The notes beneath the pieces are model-generated. The model saw only the letters and a list, made by a program, of their open reading frames with translations, was not told where the DNA came from and did no database searches. Shown here in pieces: positions 34,860 through 48,104 of a DNA stretch of 64,000 bases. Each line of letters opens with the position of its first letter. Within the stretch, counting starts at the first letter, position 1. Source of the DNA: Filosporella fistucella (Eukaryota; Ascomycota; Leotiomycetes; Helotiales); contig JAQJZZ010000019.1 of assembly GCA_030077755.1 (NCBI GenBank), positions 1,562,501-1,626,500 of the forward strand. Reading direction: 5' to 3'. Position numbers and translations under genes: made by a program.

Positions 34860-36220
34860 CTAAAGCTCACCAATAACACCCCCAAGCATATTCCTCGCCT
34901 GCAAAACCTGCACCTCCATATCCTGATACCAAATCCAATGAAAGCGCGTGAGAGCATCATCTCTCAACTTCTCCAAATCGTGTCCATATGGGCCTTGAAA
35001 ATTGTACATCTCCCCAGCTTCTCTGCTCGTTCTAACGATCTTCTGACTCCTGGGTCGACGAACGGAATCGTATGCTTTAAACGCTTTAGGGATATCGGCT
35101 GCGGTAAGAATATTCGGGTCAGAGAGAACTTCGGCGAGGATGAGAGCGTCTTCTACGGCTTGGCCAGCGCCGGAACCTTGGTGAGGGAGGGTGGCGTGGG
35201 CGGAGTCACCGAGGAGAGCGACGTTGGATTTGTAGAATGTGGGGATAGGGAGGGTGTCAAAGAGGGCCCATTTGTCGGGTTCGTAGTCTTTGATTGCCTG
35301 GGAAAGGTTAGAATATATGTTATGTATGTAGGAGGGGAGTGATTTACATCAATGACATTCTGAACCTGATCACACCATCCTGTGAAATCCTTCTTCATAA
35401 CATCCAAATCTGGATCTTTCACAACCCAAGTATCATGTTCCCACTCGCCAGTTCCCTTGTTGACGGAAGCAATCACGTTAACTGTCTTCCGGTGATTGAT
35501 GGGATAGCAGAGAACGTGTCCGCCAGGAGCCAGAAACATCTGTGCATTGACAGCCATATCCTCACCTAGTGCCTGTTTTGCCAATTCCATCGGAATGAGA
35601 GCTCGATAAGCAACGGTGCCTGAGAAAGAAAGGTCTTCCTCTGCACTTTTCCGGTGAAGCAATACTTGTCTGACCATACTTCTGATCCCATCGCATCCTA
35701 CTACAGCATCTGCTTTCGCAGTCGACCCATCCGCAAAACTAATTTCAATCTGCCCATCTTCCAATTTCTGCAACCCAGTGAACCTCTTATCGAAATTCGC
35801 AATCTCCTTCGGCACAAGCTTGACGAGCTCATCCATAAATCTTGCACGATGCACACTACTCAGACCGGTGAGATTCGAATCAAATGTCTGAATCTTAGCA
35901 ATCATATCCGTATTATCGCCACCATAGCGGAAATTGATCCAAGTACGAGCAATGCCCTCGCTCTCTTCCTCTTCAGCGTGTGTAGCAAGAGTCTTGAAAG
36001 CAGCGCAGATGCGAGGGTCGACGAGATCCATTGCTCGAGCACTGTTGGGCCCAAAAGCGACACCTTGGCCGATCTCACCAAATGCCTTGGCTTGTTCGTA
36101 GACTTGACATTGGATGCCTCGACGGACGAGACCGAGTGCGAGACAGAGACCGCCGATACCACCGCCAATGATGGCGATGGTCAAAGGTTTGGTTGCGGGT
36201 GGGACTTCAGTTTCGCCCAT
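34860..36220 (-). CDS. FAD-dependent monooxygenase, salicylate hydroxylase-like
   Basis: Two exons on the minus strand (36220-35348, 35297-34860), 436 residues. The start is ATG 36220; the frame upstream has no ATG. It has all three flavoprotein hydroxylase motifs: G-G-G-I-G-G (dinucleotide fold, residues 19-24), V-V-G-C-D-G-I-R-S (the DG motif), and L-L-G-D-S-A-H-A-T-L-P-H-Q-G-S-G-A-G-Q (FAD ribityl GD motif) with Q-A-V-E-D-A after it. This is the salicylate 1-hydroxylase family, which performs NAD(P)H-driven decarboxylative or simple hydroxylation of aromatic acids. It is divergent from a 6-methylsalicylic acid synthase 1.3 kb away, so 6-methylsalicylate or a product of it is the natural guess for the substrate. 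It could equally be a catabolic salicylate hydroxylase. Confidence 0.85.
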
Positions 36221-37530
36221 TTTGCTGTGTTTGTGGAGAAGAATGAGTAGTTCTGGGCGATGATGATAGACAAGAAATTGGTGCTTGATTACAGTATAAA
36301 TCTCCCAGGACCTGGTGTCGGTGGTGCAATTCTGTGCTAGCAACCCACACAGGAAACACTTTCAATCCATCAATCTGGAAGCTTGCATCCATTTTCGGTG
36401 TTGAGTTGCAAGATCTAGGTCGAAATAGGCCAGTTCCCTCAGCCCCAGGATTAGACGCATCCAGAACGAAGACTCGGAGCAATCGGAGAGGAACCGTCCA
36501 CACATAATGTGCTACCAATATGCAATTAGCAAGAAATGCGACAATGAGCGACTTACCTGAGGTTTGGAGGATCTGGAAACAACTTCGTGGAACGTTGTGT
36601 GCTTGTATCGCGTATACGATAAGTGTACCACTACTACTCCTCAAATCACTGGATGGCTTACGACGGATTTAAAAAGGCGGTCCACTGCTTGCGTTACCGA
36701 CTTTAAGCCTCCATCTTATCTGCAACTGTTGCACGATTTGACTTCCCTAATATGAATCAGCCCTACACCGTTTTAACCTTCAGGATCTGATATCAGCAGC
36801 CATCCGAGGAAATGCTAGTATCGAATATATCAAGATTACTGTCAAAATCTGCAATCTTTCGGAATTGGCGTTTTTGCTTAACATAAGTATCTATTTCTAG
36901 TGTTGCACTTTCATTTGGTTGGATGTTGATTTGAAAGTGGACTATGACAATGTGGAGTAGGAGACAAGACTTACCGCTCCTTTCAGACCGAGTAGTCACA
37001 GATACTCCGGCTGATCTGAATGCCCTCTAGAATAATCTTCGCTGTCAGTGATCATCATAATTTCGATTCTTCCATTCATCCATGGCTACACCGCCTCCTG
37101 ATTTCCTATTTTGGGCATCAAGATAGTTACACCTTCATTCACCGATGACTTCGAAATCTCAGCTTCGAGCCTCGAACCGATATACAGCATGAACAAGAGT
37201 AAGATAGCGACAATTGGACTAGGGAAAACAGAGTGGAGGTTCGTAGAGCTGAAGAGCTTAAGTGAGCACAAACTTTAGAGACAAGCAAACTGCTAAAGCC
37301 AAGACGGGAGGGGAATAATGAGCCGAATGTTGTCAAAAGCCAAAAGGTCTTGTATATTAATGCAACCCCCAAGCCCCAAGGCGCATCAGCTTCAATACAG
37401 TACTTTGACATGAACCAATCAGAAATTTGATGATTCTGCTGTTCCAAAACTTTGAGTCAAATCGTCTTTGAAAAAGTCACACCATTCTTTCCTACCTACT
37501 CACGGTGAAAACTCGTCCAAGAATCTTAGC
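36221..37530. other. Shared divergent promoter region of monooxygenase and PKS
   Basis: 1.3 kb bidirectional spacer. Short ORFs on both strands lack proper ATG starts or motifs. It must contain the control sites for both genes; I could not pick out a convincing repeated operator. Confidence 0.5.
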
Positions 37531-40500
37531 ATGGGTCCAACCCTAAACTGGGCTCCAAAGTCCGGCCTCCTTACCCCGCGTACTGAGCCAGTCACGCCGA
37601 GTGCAAGTGATGATGGTCATGGTTATGTCCGTTCCCATCTAACCTATGCTGGATAAACTTGGACTAACACTCGGTATAGCAAATAGAATCCGAGGACATA
37701 GCTGTTATCGGCATGGGCTGCCGCTTGGCAGGGAACAATAACAGTCCAGAAAATCTCTGGCAATCTATCATCGACCGGAAGATTGCCTCAGGAGAGATTC
37801 CTCCATTGAGATGGGAGGCATACGCCAAACGAGATTCAAGGAACCCCAAAGTAGACTATGCCCAGTCAAAGACCGTGGTTCCATACTAACAGCAGCTAGG
37901 CTCTCAAAGAGACTACCTCTCGAGGCTACTTCTTAGAAAAGATCGAGAACTTTGATGCATCCTTCTTTGGTATTTCTCCAAAAGAAGCGACACTCATGGA
38001 CCCTCAGCAACGACTCACATTGGAGGTCACCCATGAAGCTCTAGAATCAGCTGGTATCCCAACCCAGTCTCTCGCCGGCTCCAACACTGCCGTCTTCATT
38101 GGCGTCAATTCGGATGACTACGCAAAACTCCTTTTAGAAGATCTCCCTGGAGTAGAAGCTTGGATGGGTATTGGTACAGCATATTGCGGAGTTCCAAACA
38201 GAGTCTCTTACTTAATGGACCTCCGAGGACCCAGTACAGCTGTTGATGCCGCTTGTGCGAGCTCTCTTGTGGCAATCCACCATGGCCGACAAAGCTTGCT
38301 TGTTAGGGAGACAAACTTGGCTATAGTGGGAGGTGTCAACGCTGTTTGTGGACCAGGACTGACAAAAGTGCTTGACAAAGCTGGAGCAATTTCCAAAGAT
38401 GGGACGTGTCGCTCATTTGACAACGAAGCGAACGGTTATGGAAGAGGAGAGGGTGCTGCCGTCGTCATCTTGAAGCGTCTGAGTGATGCGGTGAGAGATA
38501 ATGACAATGTTATGGCCGTGATAAAGGGTTCTGCTGTTGGGCAGGATGGTCGCACGAATGGCATCATGGCACCAAACGGAGTCGCGCAGGAAGCAGTTGC
38601 TCGAACAGCTTTGGGACACATCGACCCTCTCAGTATTCAATACGTTGAGGCACATGCGACATCAACTTCGGTTGGAGATCCAGTGGAAATCACAGCTATG
38701 TCACACGTGTACGGTGAAAATCGTGCAAAGGAAGAACCGTGCTACGTCGGAAGTGTGAAGCCGAATGTAGGACATCTTGAAGCCGGAGCTGGCGGAGTTG
38801 GTTTCATCAAAGCTGTAATGGCACTTCAAAATGGAGTCATTCCCCCGCAAGCGAATCTCAAGTCTCTTAACCAGAAAATTGACTGGGAGAACGCTGGGAT
38901 CAAAATTCCGTTTGAAGCGACCAAGTGGCCCACACCATCCGGGCCAAAGAGAGCTGCAATTTGCTCCTACGGATACGGTGGAACTGTATCACATGCTGTC
39001 ATCGAAGAGGCTCCTCAGGTACCTGCGTTGAATATCAAATCAGCGGACGATGGCCCGACAGTCCTCCTCCTCTCTGCTCCTCATGAGAAGCGTATTCCAG
39101 GATATGTTGGCATACTTCAAGAATGGATGACTACCGAAGGCTCTCTCATACCTCTTGCCTCTATCGCAGCCACTTTGGCAGCTCGAAGAGCACACCACGA
39201 CTTCAGAGCAGGATTTGTCGCCGAGAGCAAGGAAGAAGCTGTTGAAATTCTGGCGTCTATCGCAGCCGGTTCAAAAACCAGCCAGGTGATCAACAGCAGA
39301 GTCATGGACAAGGCAGACACCAAGGTGGTGTGGCTGTTCTCGGGTCACGGCGCACAATGGCCCAACATGGGCAAAGAGCTGCTTGCCAATGAACCAGTAT
39401 TCCGAAGTGTGATAGAGGATCTCGCCCCAAGAATCCTAGCCGAAGCTGGTTTCTGTCCACTGCAAGCCTTAGAGGATGGCGAAATTTCCAGTACAGACAA
39501 GATCCAGATCCTCACCTACACAGTTCAGGTTGGTTTGGCAACTCTCCTCGAATCAAAAGGCGCACGTCCAGATGCCATTATTGGACATTCAGTTGGTGAA
39601 ATTGCCGCAGCTGTCGTGGCAGAAGCTCTTACCCCTGACGAGGGCGCCATCATTGTCTGCCGACGTGCTGTACTATACCGACAGGTGATGGGCAAAGGCG
39701 CCATGGCGTTGATCAATCTTCCTTTCCACCAAACTTCGCGCGTCCTAGAAGGTCGTCATGACATTTATGCTGCAATCGACTCGTCTCCAAGCTCATGCGT
39801 GGTAGCCGGGTCGGTTCTTGCAGTCAAGGAATTTTCCAAGCATTGTGAACGAGAGAAGGTCAAGGTTTTCCAAGTCAACTCCGACATTGCATTCCACACC
39901 CCACTTCTCAGCTCCTTGGCTGGTCCAATGTCGGACGTCTTAGGTGATATTAATCCCAAGAGCCCAAGAATTTCATTATATTCGACAGCCAGTCAAGATG
40001 CTCGTGAACAGGCTCCTCGGGATTCGTCATACTGGATACAGAACACCTTGTCTCCTGTTCTTCTTCAAGCAGCCGTCCGAGCCGCCGTTGAAGATGGCTA
40101 TCGATTATTCCTTGAGATGTCCAGTCATCCAATCATATCACATTCTGTCAATGAGACTATCATGGATCTGGATATTGAGGACTACCTTGTCGCGCCGACC
40201 CTTTTGCGGAATAAATCGACAAGATCGTTGCTGCTGAAAGCTCTCGTGACGCTGTGGAGTAGAGGCGCAAACATCAATTGGAAGAAAATGTTCGATACTG
40301 TGGAGTGGGCAAAGGATGTTCCAAAAACACTTTGGCAACACAAACCATACTGGAAAGCGGTTGAATCAGGAGCAGCAACTACAAGCCAGGTACATGATGT
40401 CGACAGCCACACTCTTCTCGGACAAGGCATTCCAGTCGCTGGAGAAGAAAAGACAATCTTCACCACACAGCTTGACGACAACACCAAGCCATTCCCAGGA

Positions 40501-42966
40501 AGTCATCCTCTTCATGGCACAGAAATTATCCCAGCTGCAGTCTTGTTCAACACGTTCCTAAGCGCCACTGGTAGCCATTCTTTGAGCAACGTTCATCTCC
40601 GTGTACCAGTCGCAATCAGTGCACCAAGGGATATCGAGATCATTGTTGAAGGTGGCTCTATTCGTATCATGTCACGACTGATCCAAAACGGTGAAGTCAC
40701 CGAATCTGATCTCAACTCCTCTTGGTTGACACACACAACTGCAAGCACTAAGACTGAGACCCTCCTTCAGGAGGAAAAGTTAGACATTGCTAGCATTGAA
40801 GCCCGCATCAAGACTGAATTGAAACCTTCCTTTTCGGTCGATTACCTAAGTGGAGTGGGAGTTCCAGAGATGGGCTTCCCATGGGCTGTTACTCGCCATG
40901 TTGGAAACGCGGAGGAAATGATTGCTCGAGTTGATGTCTGCCCTACTGCCAGTAATAGAGAGACCCTGCCATGGAAAAGATCTTCCTGGGCCCCAATTTT
41001 TGACTCCGCAACCTCAATCGGATCCACTCTCTTCTACGAAACGCCACGGCTCCGCATGCCTGCTCAGGTAGATTATATCACTGTCCATGCCGGCGCAGTT
41101 CCCCCAAAGACTGCGTATATCTATGTGCAGAAGTCAAAGGTTGATTTGGCATCAGATGTCATTGTTGCGGCTGAGAATGGTACTGTTCTTGCCAAATTCA
41201 CAAACATGCGATTTTCAGAGATCGAAGGAAGTCCAGGAGCTAGTGGAAGTGTAGACAGACTAGTCCACAATGTGGCCTGGGTCCCAGCTCGCCTTTCGGA
41301 GACGGCCTCCTCAGTCAAGAGTGTTATCATCGTGGGACCAAAGATGCACCCTCTACTCAAGGGGTACATGCAACAACTTTTAGGCCGCCAAATACCAGCA
41401 GTGACCTGTTCGCTGGAACAATACCTTGCAGAAGGCCAGCTCCATAAGGAGGATACCGTCATATATCTTGCTCGAACACTCGCCAGATCTAGAGATATCC
41501 AAGAAACTGCAGAGACTTCATGTCGTGAACTTTTGAATATCGTCAAACACGTTGCTGCTGAGCAAAAACATGTTCGTATCTTTGCCGTGACGCAAGGTGC
41601 GCTCAGCGGCAAAAGTACGACCGCTCTGGCGCATTCTCCGTTGATTGGCCTGAGTCGCATCATCGCATCCGAGCATCCTGAGAGCTGGGGAGCGTTGATC
41701 GATGTCGATTCCACTGACTTCCCATTCCAAGCTGTGAAATATATTTCGGGGGCGGACGTGATCAAGATTGAGGACTCTGTTGCAAAATGGGGACGCCTTC
41801 GTTCTCTCCCAAAGACAAGCTCAGCCTCCGAACATGGATTCAAACCCCGCCCCGAGGGTACATATTTGATTTCTGGTGGTCTGGGCTCTCTGGGGCTTGA
41901 AGTTGCTGCACATTTGACTGAGCAGGGTGCTCGTAGGATTGTGCTTCTTGCGAGACGATCTCTCCCACCACGAACGGAGTGGAGTTCTTGCACCGGATCT
42001 CTGGCAGACACACTGGCCAGGATCACAAGTCTCGAGCAATCTGGTGCAAGCATTCACAGTCTAGCCCTTGATTTGAGTGCTGCCGGTGCCACATCCGACC
42101 TCGCCCAGAAGTTGGAAAATCTCAACCTCCCGCCCGTACTTGGCGTTATTCATGCAGCTGGTGTTCTCGAAGACGAGCTTGTTCTGAACACCACCGCCGA
42201 GGCTTTCTCCCGTGTACTCTCTCCGAAGATCAATGGTGCCTTGGCTCTGCACAACCTGTTCGCACCTGGTACTCTCGATTTCTTCATCCTCTTCTCCTCT
42301 TGTGGCCAACTCTTTGGATTCCCTGGTCAAGCCTCTTATGCATCTGGGAATGCTTTCCTCGACAGTCTTGCAGAACATCGTCGTCTTGCTGGTGATAATG
42401 CTATCGCCTTTCAATGGACAAGCTGGACTGGTGTTGGAGGAATGGGTGACAATGAGTTTGTGGAGGCAGAGTTAGAGAGCAGAGGCATAACTAGTGTTAC
42501 TCGAACTGAGGCATTAGCAGCGTGGGAGGAGGCTTCGAAGAGAGATGTCTCGCATGCTGTGGTGTTGAAATGCAGAGCACTGGAGGCTGGAGAAGATGTA
42601 CCAGTAGCCATTTTGGAAGACATTGCGATCAGACAAGCGTCTGCTGTATGCTTGAACAACGATGCTGATGTTCCTGGAGCTGGTGGTGAAGCCAGCGGAG
42701 ACAAAATTCCTGCTAAAGGGCTAGAGAGAATCGCGTTTTTGACAGACAAGATTGCGGGCTGTGTCGCTTCGGTCCTTCAACTTGCTGGCGCTAATGAAGT
42801 TGATCCGAAAGCTGCATTAGCGGACTTGGGAATGGACTCAGTGATGACAGTGACATTCAGGAAGGCGATGCAGAATGCATTGAAAGTGAAGGTCCCTCCA
42901 ACTTTGGTTTGGGGTCATCCGACAGTAAGCCATTTAGTGAAGTGGTTCGATGGACAATTAGACTAA
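37531..42966 (+). CDS. 6-methylsalicylic acid synthase-type polyketide synthase
   Basis: Three exons, about 37531-37626, 37680-37850 and 37900-42966, giving 1777 residues, close to known 6-MSA synthases. The first donor is uncertain (GTCCGT at 37627, or GTTATG at 37622 with a shifted acceptor). Domain order is KS-AT-TH/DH-KR-ACP. The KS has D-A-A-C-A-S-S (Cys about 208), the H-A-T-S-T and the K-P-N-x-G-H motif. The AT has G-H-S-V-G-E (Ser about 655). The thiohydrolase/dehydratase-like domain has H958-P-L-H-G-T-E-I-I-P (HxxxGxxxxP). The KR has [10 protein letters not shown] near 1415 and [10 protein letters not shown]-terminal ACP has L-G-M-D-S-V-M (phosphopantetheine Ser about 1736). There is no thioesterase, as in this class, which releases product via the TH domain. 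It is an iterative, partially reducing enzyme making one aromatic ring from acetyl and three malonyl units; the exact product is inferred. Confidence 0.9.
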
Positions 42967-45900
42967 GAAATTGATAACAACGATGGATGGGCGGCATATT
43001 TGACTGGCTTGCGGGAGTTGATCATGTACTTTTAGATTTCCTTGAATTGAATAGAGGTTCAGTTTCCTGGTGGTTATGATTTCGGCATTAAAAATACAGC
43101 ACGTGATACAACAAGTAATCCCGTACCGTCCGGGGTCCACTTCCATTGATTGTCGAGCTCCTTTCTTCTGTCGAGAATAATCTCAGAAGCTTAACTGTGA
43201 GATCAACATCTCTGGGACCACAGAATTGAATTTGCCAAGTGGGCGACGTAGTAAGCAAGAATAGCTGATTTAGTCGAAGTATTGGTTCTTGAAGTCATTT
43301 CCAGCCTTCTGTCTTCATGTACAGCGCCATTGCACAAGCGTTTGTTTTGGAATCTTCGCGTTACATACTATTACTCCACAATTTTAATCTCAATATCTGT
43401 ACGTGAGGGTCAAGTGATCGGCCCATGGACAAAATAATGGCACAATGGCAAAAACAAGGCCAAATTGTGGCTCGAAAAAAGAAGCAGGAAATATAGCAGA
43501 AAAAATCCCCCTGTGCTCACGTTTGAACAAGGACCTAAGCAGCTGCCCTCAGTACCATGCGCGCGACCGCTAACATGCCTGCCCATTAACTGGAGTGTTA
43601 CCACCCCACCACATAGGCTCCGTCAATAGATTCGACCAGCTATTACGATTCATACCTACACATGGAGCTATCCAATCAAGCAAAAGTCAGGTGACAAAAG
43701 TGTTTCGAGAGGGGTTCACGCGATTCAACTGACAGATGGTTATCACTGGCTGGTCAAATACACATTTACCAATGACTAAAAAGATATCGACTTTATCTTG
43801 GATATCAAGCTTCTCGGGTCAGCTAGTTCAACGTATTACGAAGGACTATGCGTCCTTCCTCTCTCCAACACACAACGTTAGGATCTCAACTTGTTTATAG
43901 GACAACGTTGCTCTGATATAATAGCCTTTTCATATTTGGATGTTCCTTTAAGGTGTATAGCAGCAGTGGCTGAGGGGCAAAGTCAAGGCTACTTCATTCG
44001 CTGGTGGTGTGCTGATAGGTTTTCTCTATGCTCATGAGATCAAGAGGTGTTAACACAGAATCTAGACGTGGTCATGTTGCTATTCGTCTTGAGGCCGTGC
44101 GGACCAAAGTGCGATCACTCGGTTTCGACTTGAGCAAATGTCTAGACGCAGTTGTGTTGTCAGTCTGCCAAACCATTTCACGGTCTAGTGCAAATGCCAT
44201 CAGATGGGAGTGGCAGGAAGAAACCTCATTGGTTTGTGATCGGAGGGAAGGGAAACTTGTTTTAAGCAAGGTATACTACGGTATATGCAGCAGTAGCAGT
44301 TGGGATAAGTTTCCTAGCCTTCTGGGCCATTCATAAGTCAGAGGGACTTTTGCTAGAGGCATAACGATGAAGCGGATGAGGCCTTTACGTTCGAAAAAGA
44401 CAAGCAACGAGCAGAGATATTGGTAGCTACTAGATAATTTTTCGGTACAGATTTCTTCTATCTCTACGTTCGATGTATAACATTGTCTATGATTTCGAAA
44501 CTAAGATAGAAAAGAGATGGTGGATCCAGAAGGTCTCGTCCCGTCTGAGGGGGCGGTTGCACGTGACTCGGATGCTCGGATCGAAGTGGATTCCTCCTGT
44601 CAAGATCGGCTTCAGTCTCTTTTTCTTCTTTTCTGCATATTTGCAGGTAGATTTGGAAGATCAGCAATCTCGCACAAAATAAACGACTTTGTAGGACCTG
44701 AAATATTCTCCAATCTGTCGCAGCTTCAGCAATCTTCGGAAGGCAAAGTGCTTGATCTACAGCCTCATGCTTCGACTTGTCACATCCTGGAGCAGATCTT
44801 CATGTGCCAACAAATGAAACTCTAAACGAAGACACCTGCTCTTTTGTTTATCAGATCCAAACTCAATAGGGACACCATCCCACGACGCCTGCGATAGACA
44901 GTCGAGACAATTCTTTTCAAGTATCCCAACGCTACGTCAATCATTGTTGTTTCCGCTGAGTCCGGGTCTTCACAACAAAAATGTGTCAAGTAAGCCTTAG
45001 GACTACCGATTTATTATCATCCAATGGAATTAGTTCTTCAACAGCCAAGAAAAGATAAGGCTATGATTTAGCTAATACGGCGGAGTACGAGACCACGAGC
45101 CTCAATATTCTAGGCCAAATCCCCGGTTCATCGTCATGGTATTCTTTGGCCTTCCGAGTTTCCATTTCGAGAAGTTCCAATTTTATCCATCTCTCCATGT
45201 TGAGTCGTTATGAGTTGCAAATACATCCAAGCAGATCAACTGAGCAATCATGATCGCCATATTCTCGGAACGACAGGAACAATACACTGTTTTTGGTTAT
45301 TCGTGTAGTCATATACATTTTCGAGAGTTTGCAATTCCACTTCGGTTCCATGGTTGATATGTATGGGCCGTCAGTCGATGGGTATTAGCGCCCACTTAAT
45401 GGCAGTCTCGAACACCGACATGGGGAAATTGCTGTTCGTGGTTCACGACACTTGAGGTGGATTTAATTCCCAGACTTAGGGGTACATGCTTCAGTCTTGT
45501 TCTCCGTTACCTCTAGGGGAGAGGAAGCAAGCAATGTCAAGGATACCTACCATTCACAAAGATACGCTCAGGCTTGAATAGAACACTACCCCCATAATAT
45601 CTCACAGTGGTCTACCTTCTCTTTATTTCTCATTGATCAACTTGAACTCCATAATCATTTCCAAATGATCTGCTAGAGGCCTGTTAGTCCAAACACTACC
45701 ATATTATAGCATATCCATCCTCAGATACAATTCTAGAGCATCGCAATAACGGGTCATGACTTCAGCTACATTCTTATTCTTTTCAACATTACAGCTTCCA
45801 ATTAGGTGGAACTTGCTTGTTCTAAATTAGCGGCGGTCATGGCGGCTCTTGAGGTGAGGCCGGTGATAACAATGTTCATCAAGCTTGTTTAGGAAATGCT

Positions 45901-46064
45901 TCGGTGAAAGGTATGAGAGCTAGGGAGAGCTCTGAGGTGCAAAGGCAGCACTATTACCTCCAATAAATTTTCACCACAGCTCACCAGCATCTTCAATCTT
46001 TAAGAACACCCTCTTCCAATCCAGAACCAAACCCAAAGTCAAAAACATTAAGAAATCCTTCAAA
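42967..46064. other. Longest intergenic stretch (3.1 kb), no supported gene
   Basis: I searched both strands for further polyketide tailoring genes (decarboxylase, P450, transporter) and found no frame with their motifs. Frames at 44028-44336 and 44517-44825 are open but have no family features. The region looks like relic or regulatory DNA. Confidence 0.45.
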
Positions 46065-46447
46065 ATGCAATTTTCAACCATCATCGTGGCCCTCTTTGCT
46101 GGCCTTGCCACTGCATCTCCAATGCAGAAACGCGAGGAAAGGATCTGCTCCTCTGCTATAGACACTACTCAGTGTTGCGATGTCAGCATTGATGGTCTCT
46201 TGGAATTGACTTGTGAAACTCGTATGTTTGTTTTCCGTTCTGAGATGACCGTCACGGTTTTACTGACGTGCTGCTCAGCATCTACCACCCCCCTTTCCGT
46301 CAATGAGTTCAAGTCCATCTGCCACGAGAATGGGAAACACGCCGCTTGCTGTGTCTTGCCTCTGGTAAGCTACCTCCATCTCGACTAAAGTATTCGTGGC
46401 TAACATTTTTGCAGCTCGGCGAAGGTGTTGCTTGCACTGACCTGTAA
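46065..46447 (+). CDS. Class II hydrophobin
   Basis: Three exons (46065-46221, 46279-46364, 46415-46447), 91 residues. The signal peptide is MQFSTIIVALFAGLATAS, followed by a likely KR processing site (PMQKREER). The spliced protein has exactly eight cysteines in the hydrophobin order C, CC, C, C, CC, C: ICSSAIDTTQCC, LELTC, EFKSIC, HAACC, GVACTDL. The spacing (8 residues before the first CC, 11-12 to the next C, about 8 before the second CC, short tail) is that of class II. The C-terminal L-P-L-L-G-E-G-V-A-C is also typical. Secreted, it would self-assemble into amphipathic films at air-water or wall surfaces of hyphae and spores. The two introns sit at the usual hydrophobin positions near the fourth and after the seventh cysteine. 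Conceptual translation without splicing destroys the pattern. Confidence 0.9.
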
Positions 46448-48104
46448 ACGTCATGCTATCACACCGCGACGTTTCTATTGAACGATAGAAAATATATAAT
46501 GAGGACATTAGAGGATGAAAACTGAGGAGGCATAGACTGTATATAATTTTTTAACACTACTAGGATTCGAAATCAATTGATATCTTTCCACAATCAATTT
46601 TTCAACCCGTGCAGCCCACGAGTCAAGAGGCGAAAATGCGGTACGCCACCAACTTTCAAGCTGTCATACACTTCCCGAGTTCCCCGCGTCACCAACAATC
46701 CGGCGCATCTTGGGATTTTGGATGGATTAGATGTTCTAATGTGAGGTTACGACGACTTTTCAGGCAGCCGTTGGATTTCGCCCGATATATTGCAGATATA
46801 GGGATTATGATCCCAACAGATACCAGCCCTTACGAAGCGAGAGCGATGGAGTGAGGCATTTATCTTTTGAAACGGGTGCATGACTCTAATTTTGCGAAAT
46901 CGTAGGAATTTGCAAAATTGAGTCAAGGTCGAATGATACTTGCAAAATTAGGCACTCTGAGTTTGAATTAAGTCATACCAATGTTGCGTGCTGGTGTTGT
47001 TGGGAATCAGGGGTGCTCCTTTTGGCGGGGTAGATTGCGAAGGTGAGAAAATCAAAAAGCCCGACCAGAGATTCGCAATAGTGGAGTTTACGACAAGTGT
47101 TCAAAGGCAGCTTTTTAAAGGCCAAGAAGGAAAGAAGTAAATGCAATGCGCTCGAGAAACTCAAATGAGATAAGGTATTCATATTGAAGAAATAAGACAT
47201 CGAGACGTGGCATCTGTTGGGATGGTAGTGATTGAGAATAAAAGCAAAAGCAGATGAACAATTCAATATAATTTCAGGTAAGAAATAGAACATCATACTA
47301 TGACTAAAATATAAGTCAGATTAAAATCATAACAAATGGAAAAGATTGGAAATGGCATACGGATGAATATCCCATTGCTGAACAAATTATTATTATTAGG
47401 TGAGTCAAGCTCAAGCACTTGGAAAAGGGGGTGAAATCTGGGGTAGCTACTGTAGATTGCTGATTTTGGATATTATCAACGGCAACCCTACCCAGCGATA
47501 AGGTATTCTGAATGTGATGTGCAGAACAACAGGAAGAGAACAACTGGATTTAGGCCAAGATAAGCTCAACATACTTTATATACCTGTAAGTACATGCCAT
47601 CATTCTCATCAAAAAGTCTTCAGAGTTATCTTACCCAAGATCAACATCACTTAGTCTCATTCGGCTCAGCATTTCTGCGTTGCGTAGGATGACCGAATCA
47701 CAATCTGACCAAACAATGAAACCACACATCTAAATTATCTAGACACAACCACCCTCCAAATACACCAAACACCGTAGAATTCTATAGCCAAAATAAAGTC
47801 CATGTTGAATGCAAATTTATAGTCGTGCCTCGTCCCGATTTACTTCCTCCGTCACCCATTTTCTTAATGACGTCCCAAACTAGCCTAGCATCTCCCATAT
47901 CCTCGCCTGCCGACTAGAAGCAACGACAAGAGCACTTCAAATTCACGAGGAGCCCGAGAGTCAAAGGTGAACAGCAAAATCAATCGCCGCACCACAAACT
48001 CACGACTTTTCATCAAAAATAATCAGGAATTCATCTCCAGCACCCCCATTAAGGTCGCATTCGCATCCGTTTTCTCGAAAAACGGATGTCGCGATCGCAT
48101 TATT
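46448..48104. other. Intergenic, 1.7 kb, no supported gene
   Basis: The first 500 bp are AT-rich. A plus-strand frame at 46609-46854 and minus-strand frames at 46973-47296 and 47316-47543 have no coding character that I trust. The last 250 bp are the EAF1 upstream region. Confidence 0.45.

Noticed and set aside
36207..36644. Minus-strand ORF overlapping the monooxygenase upstream region
   Set aside because: Starts upstream of the gene's own leader, lacks features, and lies in the divergent promoter.
42212..42475. ORFs on both strands within the polyketide synthase
   Set aside because: Out-of-frame shadows of a well-supported coding region.
44517..44825. 102-codon plus-strand ORF with a pyrimidine tract ending TTTGCAG inside
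   Set aside because: Could be the 3' exon of something, but no upstream exon or motif was found.
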